Source of the DNA: Polaromonas sp. YR568
GTDB lineage: Bacteria > Pseudomonadota > Gammaproteobacteria > Burkholderiales > Burkholderiaceae_C
Reading direction: 5' to 3'
Assembly: GCA_945878995.1 (NCBI GenBank)
Contig: CAMCUN010000002.1
Span: forward strand, 1-64,000
Length of the DNA stretch: 64,000 nt
Positions 1 through 6,543 of the stretch are shown in pieces. The position numbers and the translations under genes were made by a program. The notes below the pieces were generated by a model that saw only the letters and a program-made list of their open reading frames with translations, was not told where the DNA came from and did not search any database. Position 1 is the first letter of the stretch, and each line of letters begins with the position of its first letter.

Positions 1-292
1 ACCGCAATTTGAGCGCAACGGAAAAACTCGTTTTTCTAGAGTTTGTTATCGTAGACAAGAGCCAGCGCAGCACAGTCCCGATGCGATAGCAAGAACGGCA
101 GCCGATCAATACGGGGGACTCCTCCGAGTTGGACCTAGATATCGATGCGGGACAACCGGTCCATGCTCTTGCGCTAATGACTTTCTGCTTCTGGCCGATC
201 TGCTCCACGAGCTACTGCTATCGGCAAGTGCTGTGACCGTCAGCTAATGGCCGACTCCTGCCTTTCTCAGTCCACCACAGCCGAAACCGCTT
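1..292. other. Unassigned left-edge DNA
   Basis: No gene can be supported here. One plus-strand frame is open from base 2 to a stop near 246, but its translation resembles no family I know and it uses AGA, CGA and ATA codons that the core genes here avoid. If the flanking repeat marks a tandem array of elements, this could be the edge of an older, degraded element. That is inference only. Confidence 0.3.
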
Positions 293-590
293 GGTTGTGA
301 TTTTCGGGCTCTAGCCAATGTTGGAAAAAAACCGATCAAATCGTCCACTCGTAAGTTGTTGATCTGCTTGACCCCTGGCGGAGGGCCTTGTGGACTTCGT
401 CTCGTTTCCGGGCGCGAGGGATGCAGAGAGAAATGGCCGGAAGAGAGAGAACCAGGCGCAGAACCGCCTTAGTGGTGCGGTGGGTGAAGTCCGCAAGTTT
501 CCGCATGAACCCGCAAAAACACGGGGCGACACGCGCGATCGCCCAAGAAAAAACCCCAACTCAGACGAGTTGGGGTTTTGGTATTGGTGG
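293..590. repeat. Left copy (A) of ~300-bp direct repeat flanking the ssrA-adjacent element
   Basis: This stretch is collinear with 3294-3592 over its whole length with about one net indel, at roughly 70 percent identity by eye. The last part contains a perfect 37-bp match (544-580 against 3546-3582) that spans the ssrA terminator hairpin. The match then fades over TGGTGG, which in the right copy is the CCA end of the tmRNA. Inside the copy, CTTGTGGACTTC at 387-398 and GAAGTCCGCAAG at 486-497 form an inverted repeat with one mismatch, as in copy B. I read it as the distal junction (att site plus flank) of an integrated element. The large extent and the divergence also fit tandem arrival of related elements. 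Confidence 0.75.
546..580. terminator. Duplicated ssrA-type hairpin terminator in repeat A
   Basis: The hairpin AAACCCCAACTC / GAGTTGGGGTTT, bounded by A and T runs on both sides, is identical to the one just downstream of ssrA. It can work in either direction. No gene obviously needs it here, so it probably came as part of the duplicated attachment segment. Confidence 0.6.
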
Positions 591-696
591 CAAGCAGGAA
601 TATGAAAACGCTTGCTAACTCATTGCCAGCATTGAGGTTTTTAGTAAACCGGGACTAACAAACGCCGATTGATGCGAGCCGATAACGGAGGAAAAC

Positions 697-1008
697 TCAA
701 ACGCTTCCTTCGGTCTCAACGACCAAGATGCGGGCTGCGCCCTGCGGGTGAGCCACATGCTCGCAACCTACCCCGGCGAAGAACACATCGCCAACACCAA
801 GCGCGACGACGTGCTCTTTGCCATCCACACGGTAGTGCATGTCCACCTTGCCATCGAGCACGGCGAAGACTTCCTCGCCATCGTTGACATGCCACTTGTA
901 CGGCTGGTCGGTCCAATGGACGCGGGTGGTAATGCCGTTCATGTTCGCGACATCCATCGCCCCCCACGCTCGGTCGGCGGTAAATTCTTTGCTGCGGATG
1001 ATCTTCAT
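697..1008 (-). CDS. Small cupin-domain protein
   Basis: A 103-residue protein that fits a single cupin barrel. It has the spaced pattern around residues 35-80 (HVNDGEEVFAVLDG, then a GVGDVFFAGVGCEHVAHP segment) in which His/Glu residues usually bind a metal. Cupins of this size are enzymes or ligand sensors, and the substrate cannot be read from the sequence. It is the last gene on the minus strand within the recombinase element, 33 bp downstream of the antitoxin gene, so it may share the toxin-antitoxin transcript. No strong Shine-Dalgarno sequence precedes the ATG. It is the only apparent cargo of the element besides the toxin-antitoxin pair. Confidence 0.8.
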   Translation of the reverse strand: MKIIRSKEFTADRAWGAMDVANMNGITTRVHWTDQPYKWHVNDGEEVFAVLDGKVDMHYRVDGKEHVVALGVGDVFFAGVGCEHVAHPQGAARILVVETEGSV

Positions 1009-1041
1009 GAATCGAGGATTGCAGGAGGCGCGCGAGTCCCC

Positions 1042-1395
1042 TCAGGCCGCAGCGCGGGCTCGGCGAGGACTGGACTTACTGGATGCGACCGGCTGCTGCA
1101 CGCCCAGGTGCTCAATCACCACCGGTGGACGGTTGGGAAACTGCGCCACCAGGTTGAGCTGGCCGCCCATGCTCTCCACGTAGTGCCGCAGTGTGGAGAG
1201 CAGCATATCGCTGCGCTTTTCGAGCCGGGAGATGGTGTCCTGACCGACCCCCAGAGTCGCAGCCAGCTGCTCCTGCGTTTGCTGAGCGGCTTGACGCAAG
1301 TCCTTCAGGGTCGCCAACTCCATCGCACGCGCATCAATGCGCTGGAGCCGATCCGGCGGCAGCGCCGCCATCATGTCATCGAGTTTTCTTGCCAT
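1042..1395 (-). CDS. XRE-family antitoxin of a HigBA/RelE-type module
   Basis: A 117-residue protein with a helix-turn-helix at about residues 35-75 (QTQEQLAATLGVGQDTISRL), typical of XRE antitoxins that bind and silence their own promoter and neutralise the partner toxin. I chose the ATG giving MARKLDD. An upstream in-frame start five codons earlier is possible. The gene overlaps the 3' end of the toxin gene by 20 bp, so the two are probably translationally coupled, in the toxin-first order typical of higBA. The Pro/Ser/Arg-rich C-terminal tail is of unknown use. Confidence 0.85.
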   Translation of the reverse strand: MARKLDDMMAALPPDRLQRIDARAMELATLKDLRQAAQQTQEQLAATLGVGQDTISRLEKRSDMLLSTLRHYVESMGGQLNLVAQFPNRPPVVIEHLGVQQPVASSKSSPRRARAAA

Positions 1396-1807
1396 GATTG
1401 GAATCCTCACTGTCTTGGGTCAGCGATGCCAGATGGCCGTCATATCGATCATCAGCCATCGCAATTAATCGTTTGTAGAACCGCCGCTGGTCCGCCCCAC
1501 CCTTGTCGCCGCCCACCAAGAGGATGGCTTGACGCTTGGGATCGAAGGCAAAGGCCACGCGCCAGACCTCACCACTCCAGGCAAACCTGAGCTCTTTCAT
1601 GTTGGCGTGGCGCGAGGCCTTAAGCGTATCGACCGTGGGCCGCCCCAGGTTCGGGCCAAACTGCGCCAGCAACTTCGCGTGCGCCAACAACTCATCCTGC
1701 AGGTCCTCTGTCAAGGAGGCGAACTCGCCGTCGAAGTCATCGTGGAAAAGAACGGTCCAGTTCACAGGCGTGATTATGGATTCAATGCCATATGGTGTCA
1801 AGTCCAT
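1376..1807 (-). CDS. RelE/ParE-superfamily (HigB-like) toxin
   Basis: A 143-residue protein matching the well-known chromosomal toxin family that carries the signatures FDGEFASL, LLAHAKLLAQFGP, RHANMKELRF and WRVAFAFDPKRQAILL. Such toxins usually act as ribosome-dependent mRNA interferases. I placed the start at the ATG giving MDLTPYG. The reading frame stays open further upstream but would run into the recombinase gene on the other strand. The gene diverges from the recombinase with only 42 bp between starts, so toxin-antitoxin autoregulation could also affect the recombinase promoter. The module probably stabilises the element in the chromosome. Confidence 0.85.
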   Translation of the reverse strand: MDLTPYGIESIITPVNWTVLFHDDFDGEFASLTEDLQDELLAHAKLLAQFGPNLGRPTVDTLKASRHANMKELRFAWSGEVWRVAFAFDPKRQAILLVGGDKGGADQRRFYKRLIAMADDRYDGHLASLTQDSEDSNHGKKTR

Positions 1808-1849
1808 ACCGCACGGTGCGCGGGCGAGCGGCTCTGAGATCATCCGGAG

Positions 1850-3244
1850 ATGGCCGAGTCGCAGGTTCACGCATCCATACCCGAACGCAAGCGCTGCGCG
1901 GTGTACACACGTGTGTCGGTCGATGACGCTCGCCACGAGCCGTTCGGCTCCAACGATGCGCAATTCATGGCCTGCCATGAACTGATCGCCTCGCAGCAGG
2001 GGCTGGGCTGGCAGCCCAGCAGCAGGCTCTACGAAGACAGAGGCTACTCGGCAAGCCACTTGAGACGCCCCGGGATCCAAATGCTGCTTGACGATGTTCA
2101 GTCCGGCTTGGTCGACGTTGTGGTGGTGCATCGCCTCGATCGGCTGACCCGGCACGTTGGAGACATGCAAACCCTGATGTCGGTCTTTGAGCAGCACGGG
2201 GTGGCACTGGTCTGCGTGACGCAATCACTGGATACCTCGAGCTCACACGGCCGTCTGGCGCTGCACCTGTGGACTTCATTCGCCCAGTTCGAACGCGAGC
2301 TGATCGGGGAGCGAATCCGCGACAAGCGTGCCGCCGCCAAGCGCCGCGGCCTGTGGCACGGCAGCGCCGCACCCTTGGGCTATGTCCTCGTGCAGCAACG
2401 CTTGGTAATCGAACCCCAAGAGGCGTCGATCGTGCGAGACATGTTCACACGCTTCGCGGCGCAAAGCTCTGTCACAACGCTGCTGCAAGAGCTGGCCCTG
2501 GAAGGCATCACAACCAAGCGATGGAAGACCCTGGCAGGACAGCCCAAGGGCGGGCGGCCCTTTGACAAAAACGCGCTCTACAAGATGCTGAACAACCGCG
2601 TCTACCTAGGCGAGATGCATTACGAGGGCGACTGGCACGCGAGCGAACACGAGGCCATCGTGACGCCAGAACTGTGGGCTCAGGTCCACACCGTGATGCA
2701 ATCTCGCGCTCGGCGCACAGGTGTGAGCACCACCCCGACGGAAGAACAGCAGTTCTGGCTTAAGGGCCTGCTGGTGGGCAGCGATGGCCGGGCCATGACG
2801 CCTTCCCTCTCATCAAGCTACCGCGGTCGCCGCTACGCCTACTACGTGCCCCAACAAGACATCGCGGTGGGCGCAGGCGCCTCACGCCTGCCGCGACTGG
2901 CCGCAGGAAAGCTCCACGCATCGGTGTGGGCGCACCTTCGATCTTGCCTGCGTGATCCCGAGCCGTGGTTTGAGGCGCTGCCGCCAGCGCTGACTGAACA
3001 CCCCACCTTTGACCGCCAGTTAATGGCGCAACGGCTGCGAGCCTTTGAGGCCATGCTCGACCAAGTCTTCCCTGCGCATCAGACCCGCGTGTTTCGCCAA
3101 CTGATCGAGCAAGTCGTGGTGGGCAAGACCGATGTTGCCGTGCGCGTCAGCGCCAAGGGCATTTTTGATCTCATGCTTGAGCTTCTGGACGAGCGCTATC
3201 TGGCAGAGCTTGGCAAGGATCAAAGCGGCCCAGCCACCGAGTGA
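1850..3244 (+). CDS. Large serine recombinase (resolvase-invertase N-terminus)
   Basis: A 464-residue protein. The N-terminal resolvase domain (about residues 15-165) begins with CAVYTRVSVDD, where the serine of YTRVS is the expected nucleophile. It continues with YEDRGYSASHLRRPGIQ, VVVVHRLDRLTR and the SFAQFERELIGERIRDK segment that precedes the long helix. A recombinase DNA-binding domain follows (about 175-300). It is shorter than many large serine integrases, and a clear zinc-ribbon cysteine cluster is not seen. A GGAG lies directly against the ATG at 1850, an unusual spacing, so a slightly later start is possible. As the only recombinase between the flanking repeats, it is the likely integrase of this ssrA-adjacent element. 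Confidence 0.9.
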   Translation: MAESQVHASIPERKRCAVYTRVSVDDARHEPFGSNDAQFMACHELIASQQGLGWQPSSRLYEDRGYSASHLRRPGIQMLLDDVQSGLVDVVVVHRLDRLTRHVGDMQTLMSVFEQHGVALVCVTQSLDTSSSHGRLALHLWTSFAQFERELIGERIRDKRAAAKRRGLWHGSAAPLGYVLVQQRLVIEPQEASIVRDMFTRFAAQSSVTTLLQELALEGITTKRWKTLAGQPKGGRPFDKNALYKMLNNRVYLGEMHYEGDWHASEHEAIVTPELWAQVHTVMQSRARRTGVSTTPTEEQQFWLKGLLVGSDGRAMTPSLSSSYRGRRYAYYVPQQDIAVGAGASRLPRLAAGKLHASVWAHLRSCLRDPEPWFEALPPALTEHPTFDRQLMAQRLRAFEAMLDQVFPAHQTRVFRQLIEQVVVGKTDVAVRVSAKGIFDLMLELLDERYLAELGKDQSGPATE

Positions 3245-3293
3245 CGCAGAGAGTTTTCATATTTTTTCTTCTCTCTGAGAGTGCGGTCCAGGC

Positions 3294-3592
3294 GGTTGTG
3301 ATTTCTGCGCTCCTGCCAATGCAGAAATCAAACCGCTCGATTCGTCCACCCGTAAGTCGTTGATTTCATTGGCCCCATTGCGCGGTCCTTGCGGACTTCG
3401 GCGTGTTGCCGGGGGGCAGCCCCACTGAGAGAAATCGGGCTATCTGAGAGAACCGGACGCGGAACCGGCCCGATGACCTTGAGGGCGAAGTCCGCAAGAT
3501 TCCGCATTAACACGCAACAAACACCGGGGAACACGCACGATCGGACAAGAAAAAACCCCAACTCAGACGAGTTGGGGTTTTGAGTATGGTGG
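3294..3592. repeat. Right copy (B) of ~300-bp direct repeat, abutting ssrA
   Basis: Collinear counterpart of 293-590. It begins near an imperfect palindrome (GCGGTTGTGATTTCTGC at 3292-3308 against 3321-3336). It contains a perfect inverted repeat, CTTGCGGACTTCG at 3388-3400 and CGAAGTCCGCAAG at 3486-3498, and ends with the ssrA terminator and the terminal CCA of the tmRNA. Paired inverted repeats conserved in both copies suggest protein-binding or structured sites, possibly for the recombinase, rather than decay of a gene. The 340 bases between the recombinase and ssrA hold nothing else recognisable. Confidence 0.75.
3551..3582 (-). terminator. Rho-independent terminator of ssrA
   Basis: Read on the minus strand, AAAACCCCAACTC, a short GTCT loop, GAGTTGGGG and a run of T lie 5 bases past the CCA end of the tmRNA. 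The stem is perfect and flanked by A and T runs, so it may also stop plus-strand transcription leaving the recombinase gene. Confidence 0.85.
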
Positions 3593-3972
3593 AGCTGGCG
3601 GGATTTGAACCCGCGTCCGCAAGCCTTGTTCGGGCAGATCTACATGTTTAGCGGTCTGATTTGAGTCTCGCTCCCTGGACCGCGCAGTCGCACGCTGTCC
3701 AGGGCGCCAGTGCCCTTGAATCTCGTCCTGACCCAAGGCACCCGGGTCAGAACCAGCCGATGAAGATTATCTTTGCAGCCGGGAGCTTGGGCTTGCGCCT
3801 TCACCCCTTGCCCAGCCCATCAGCAGACTGTTGCAAAGCTCACAGGCAATTAAGCTGCGAGTGCGAAACGTTCGTCGTTTGCAGTTAGTTTGTTTTGGCA
3901 GGATTTACGAGCACACCAAGCTCGACATGCACCACACCGCGTCCGAACCCACGTCGAAACCAATGCAGCCCC
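3587..3972 (-). ncRNA. ssrA: tmRNA (transfer-messenger RNA)
   Basis: This 386-base gene encodes the RNA that rescues stalled ribosomes. Its 5' end (GGGGCTGCATTGGTTTCGAC) and 3' end (GGTTCAAATCCCGCCAGCTCCACCA region) fold into an alanine-tRNA-like acceptor stem of seven pairs with the G-U wobble at the third pair. The 3' CCA is encoded. The resume codon and tag lie at 3882-3850: GCA AAC GAC GAA CGT TTC GCA CTC GCA GCT TAA, giving the tag ANDERFALAA. That is a betaproteobacterial-type tag ending in LAA. The 3' end serves as the apparent integration site of the adjacent element, and the gene remains intact. Confidence 0.97.
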
Positions 3973-3981
3973 AAGTCGCCT

Positions 3982-4008
3982 ATCTTACGCCCTGGGCAGG
4001 CAATTCAA
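3982..4008 (-). promoter_or_regulatory. Probable ssrA promoter inside the 3' end of gph
   Basis: On the minus strand a TAAGAT box at 3987-3982 lies ten bases before the tmRNA 5' end. A TTGAAT hexamer lies at 4008-4003 with a 15-bp spacer (a TGTTGA reading gives 17). It overlaps the last codons of gph. Confidence 0.45.
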
Positions 4009-4695
4009 CAGATCCAGCGGTGTATCAATGTGTGCCTGGGCGCCCCAGCTGAGGGTGTCCCCCTTGTGGCCGAGGTAGCCGTAGCGCGCGGCCACTGTGG
4101 GCATGCCGGCGGCCAGGCCCGCAACAATGTCGCGCTCGTCGTCGCCCACGTAGATGCAATCGGCCGGTGCCAGCGCCAGCCGTCGGGCGGCTTCGAGCAG
4201 CGGCGCGGGGTGGGGTTTGGGGTGGGCGGTAGTGTCGCCGCCAATGACCGCGCCGGCGCTGGCAAACAGCGGCATGTGGCGGGTCAGTGGCAGGGCAAAG
4301 CGCTCGATTTTATTGGTGACCACGCCCCAGGCCAGGCCCGCTTGCAGCAGGGCAACGACGAGTTCGGCCACGCCATCAAAGGCGCGGGTGCGCTCGGTCA
4401 TGCAGGCCTCGTAATTGGCCAGGAATTCACGCTTGAATGACTCGTACTCGGGGTGCTCGGGCGTGTGGCCGAAAGCCACGCCTATCATGCCGCGCGCGCC
4501 GGCGCCGGCCATGGGACGGTAGGCGGCGAAAGGCAGCGAGGGCAGGCCACGGGCCAGGCGCATTTTGTCCGCGGCGGCGCCCAGGTCGGGGGCGCTGTCA
4601 ATGAGAGTGCCGTCGAGGTCGAACAACACGGCCTTGATGCCGGTGAAAACGGGAAATGGTGGCTGCCCGGTCAGCGCTGATGCAGTGCTCAACAC
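3985..4695 (-). CDS. gph: Phosphoglycolate phosphatase (HAD superfamily)
   Basis: Hydrolyses 2-phosphoglycolate, formed during DNA repair or carbon metabolism, to glycolate. The 236-residue protein shows the HAD motifs: I FDLDGTLID at residues 25-33 with the nucleophile Asp, II VVTNK at 125-129, III HPKPHP with the Lys near 160, and IV GDDERD at 184-189. An alpha-helical cap follows motif I as in subclass IA. The start is a GTG six bases after the ubiG stop; an internal start closer to the HAD motif cannot be excluded. It sits directly downstream of ubiG, an order common in Burkholderiales, so co-transcription is likely. Substrate specificity is inferred from that context and could be another small phosphate. 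Confidence 0.88.
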   Translation of the reverse strand: MLSTASALTGQPPFPVFTGIKAVLFDLDGTLIDSAPDLGAAADKMRLARGLPSLPFAAYRPMAGAGARGMIGVAFGHTPEHPEYESFKREFLANYEACMTERTRAFDGVAELVVALLQAGLAWGVVTNKIERFALPLTRHMPLFASAGAVIGGDTTAHPKPHPAPLLEAARRLALAPADCIYVGDDERDIVAGLAAGMPTVAARYGYLGHKGDTLSWGAQAHIDTPLDLLNCLPRA

Positions 4696-4701
4696 GTCAG
4701 C

Positions 4702-5409
4702 TCAGGGCTTTTGAAAAGCCAGCATGTAGTTGACGCTGGTGTTGCCACTGAGCCAGTAGCGCCGGGTGAAGGGGTTGTATTCCAGGCCTTTGGTTTCCAG
4801 CAGGTCCAAGCTGGCGGCTCGCGCATACGAGGCCAGTTCGCTGGGGCGGATGAACTTGGCGAATTCATGCGTGCCGCGTGGCAGCAAATTCAAAATGTAC
4901 TCGGCCCCGACGATGGCGAACAAAAAACTTTTGGGGTTGCGGTTGAGGGTAGAAAAAAACACATGGCCACCGGGCTTGACGAGGCTGGCGCAGGCGCGCA
5001 CCACGGACGAGGGGTCGGGCACGTGCTCTAGCATTTCCATGCAGGTGACCACGTCAAAGCTGCCCGGCTGCTCGGCGGCCAGCGCCTCGGCGCTGATTTC
5101 TCGGTACTGCACGTTGGGGGTTTGGGCTTCCAGGGCGTGCAACTGAGCCACGCGCAGGGCCTTGGTGGCGAGGTCTATGCCCAGCACTTGAGCGCCTTGG
5201 CGGGCCATGGCGTCGGCCAAGATGCCACCGCCGCAGCCCACGTCGAGGGCGCGCAAGCCTGGCATGGGCACGCGCTCATTGATCCAGCCCAGGCGCAAGG
5301 GGTTGATTTGGTGCAGGGGCCGGAATTCGCTCTCGGTGTCCCACCAGCGGTGGGCGAGGTCTGAGAACTTGGCCAGTTCGGCCGGATCGACGTTGGTGTT
5401 GGTGTGCAT
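4702..5409 (-). CDS. ubiG: Bifunctional ubiquinone O-methyltransferase
   Basis: SAM-dependent enzyme that performs both O-methylations in ubiquinone synthesis. The 235-residue length is right for UbiG. The opening [17 protein letters not shown] is a family hallmark, the SAM-binding motif LDVGCGGG lies at residues 55-62, and [10 protein letters not shown] is the post-I region. The start is the ATG after a short leader. The gene lies between gph and an OmpA-family gene and is separated from the latter by a strong hairpin terminator, so ubiG-gph is probably one transcript. Confidence 0.95.
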   Translation of the reverse strand: MHTNTNVDPAELAKFSDLAHRWWDTESEFRPLHQINPLRLGWINERVPMPGLRALDVGCGGGILADAMARQGAQVLGIDLATKALRVAQLHALEAQTPNVQYREISAEALAAEQPGSFDVVTCMEMLEHVPDPSSVVRACASLVKPGGHVFFSTLNRNPKSFLFAIVGAEYILNLLPRGTHEFAKFIRPSELASYARAASLDLLETKGLEYNPFTRRYWLSGNTSVNYMLAFQKP

Positions 5410-5431
5410 GTCCGAGATTATCGGGCAGGCA

Positions 5432-5463
5432 TAAAAAAACCGGCCGCGAAGGGCCGGTTTTTG
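5432..5463. terminator. Bidirectional hairpin terminator between ompA-like gene and ubiG
   Basis: An AAACCGGCC stem, GCGAAG loop and GGCCGGTTT are flanked by seven A on one side and five T on the other. On the minus strand it ends transcription from the OmpA-family gene, 16 bases past its stop. Confidence 0.88.
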
Positions 5464-5478
5464 AGAGCGATCAGAAGA

Positions 5479-6255
5479 TCACTTGTTGGCGCGGGTGCCG
5501 ACCACTTCGATTTCGACGCGGCGGTTTTTGGCGCGTCCTTCAGCGGTTTTGTTGTCAGCCACGGGCGACTTCTCGCCTTTGCCTTCGGTGTAAACGCGGT
5601 TTTTCTCTATGCCTTTGCTCACCAGGTAAGCCTTGACAGCTTCAGCACGGCGCACCGACAGGGCCTGGTTGTAGGCGTCAGCACCAATGGCGTCGGTGTG
5701 GCCGACGGCAATGATCACTTCCAGACTGATGCCTTTGACTTTGCCGACCAGGTCGTCTATCTTGGCGCGGGCTTCAGGCTTGAGAACGGACTTATCGAAG
5801 TCAAAGAAAGAATCGGCAGCGTAGGTGACCTTGGTGGCAGCCACTGCTGATGCAGCAGGTGCGGCTGCTGGACGGGGTGCAGCTGCTGGTGCTGGTGCTG
5901 GTGCTGGAGCAGCTGCTGGTGCTGGTGCTGGAGCAGCAGCTGGTGCTGGTGCTGGAGAAGCAGCTGGTGCTGGTGCTGGAGCAGCAGCTGGTGCCGGACG
6001 GGGTGCAGCTGCTGGTGCTGGTGCTGGTGCTGGGGCGGCTGCGGAAGCGGCTGGCTTAGGAACAATGGCGCCGTCGCAAGTTGCGGCCGCAGTGGCGGGG
6101 GTCCATGAAGCATCGCGCCAGCAAAGTTCGTTGGTGCCGTTCTTCCAGACCAGCTCGCTGGTGCCGTTTCTCCAGTTGTCTATGGTTTGGGCGCCTGCTG
6201 CTGTTACAACAGCCACAGATGCAAACAACATTGCCACCTTATTGAGATTTTTCAT
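5479..6255 (-). CDS. OmpA-family outer membrane protein with Pro/Ala-repeat linker
   Basis: A 258-residue protein. A Sec signal peptide (about residues 1-22, cleavage after AGA) is followed by a short domain with a duplicated [17 protein letters not shown] element (30-46). Next comes a low-complexity Pro/Ala linker (about 67-140), then a C-terminal OmpA domain (about 143-253) with [19 protein letters not shown], containing the Asp and Arg that clamp peptidoglycan diaminopimelate. There is no eight-stranded barrel, so it is more likely a periplasmic or lattice protein anchoring to peptidoglycan than a porin. The linker is encoded by tandem repeats and may vary in length between strains. It is transcribed alone, away from gyrA. 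Confidence 0.9.
   Translation of the reverse strand: MKNLNKVAMLFASVAVVTAAGAQTIDNWRNGTSELVWKNGTNELCWRDASWTPATAAATCDGAIVPKPAASAAAPAPAPAPAAAPRPAPAAAPAPAPAASPAPAPAAAPAPAPAAAPAPAPAPAAAPRPAAAPAASAVAATKVTYAADSFFDFDKSVLKPEARAKIDDLVGKVKGISLEVIIAVGHTDAIGADAYNQALSVRRAEAVKAYLVSKGIEKNRVYTEGKGEKSPVADNKTAEGRAKNRRVEIEVVGTRANK
5842..6054. repeat. Tandem GCTGGTGCTGGTGCTGGAGCA-type minisatellite
   Basis: The DNA encoding the Pro/Ala linker is built of degenerate 6- and 18- to 24-bp repeats of GCTGGT and GGAGCAGCA. All repeat steps are multiples of three, so copy-number change would alter linker length without a frameshift. Confidence 0.8.
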
Positions 6256-6543
6256 GGACGTCCTCGAGAGATGTGCCCGCAGTCTTGTGCGTTGGCGTTG
6301 GATTTATACGATTCGAATGACCATCACTCGAAACGATGAATCCATTGTGCCATAGCGACTTTGAAGCACGTTAAATAGCTCAAACCCGCCTGTATGGAAG
6401 GCCCAAATGGACTTGCATGTGTTGCAAGGCTGCGACAAACGGCCTGCTAAAGACAGGGCTTTACAATGTAAGGTTAGCTGCAGCACAAGTGCTTCGGCGA
6501 ATGTTAGGCCACGCGCTCCAGCGACTCAGACCCAGGCTCACCC
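6256..6543. promoter_or_regulatory. Divergent intergenic region between ompA-like gene and gyrA
   Basis: This 288-bp stretch must carry promoters for both directions. A TACAAT at about 6463-6468 could be a -10 box for gyrA, but no good -35 is found at the right distance. On the minus strand a TATAAA near 6307-6302 with an upstream TTCGAG is a weak candidate for the ompA-like gene. No hairpin or riboswitch is seen. Confidence 0.35.

Noticed and set aside
2-246. Open plus-strand frame at the left edge as a truncated gene
   Set aside because: About 80 codons open with no start in view, no recognisable motif and atypical codons; random openness or decayed DNA is as likely.
388-618. Short frames inside repeat A as small proteins
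   Set aside because: They overlap the terminator and inverted repeats, and no equivalent frame is conserved in copy B.
3247-3277. Rho-independent terminator right after the recombinase
   Set aside because: CAGAGAG and CTCTCTG can pair, but the loop is 17 bases and no T tract follows the stem.
3549-3640. A separate tRNA gene, since GGATTTGAACCCGCG resembles a T-arm
   Set aside because: It is the tRNA-like 3' domain of the tmRNA on the minus strand; no anticodon arm is present.
5850-6355. Plus-strand Gly/Ala/Val frames over the OmpA linker
   Set aside because: They are the complement of the Pro/Ala repeat; the minus frame has a signal peptide and a full OmpA domain.
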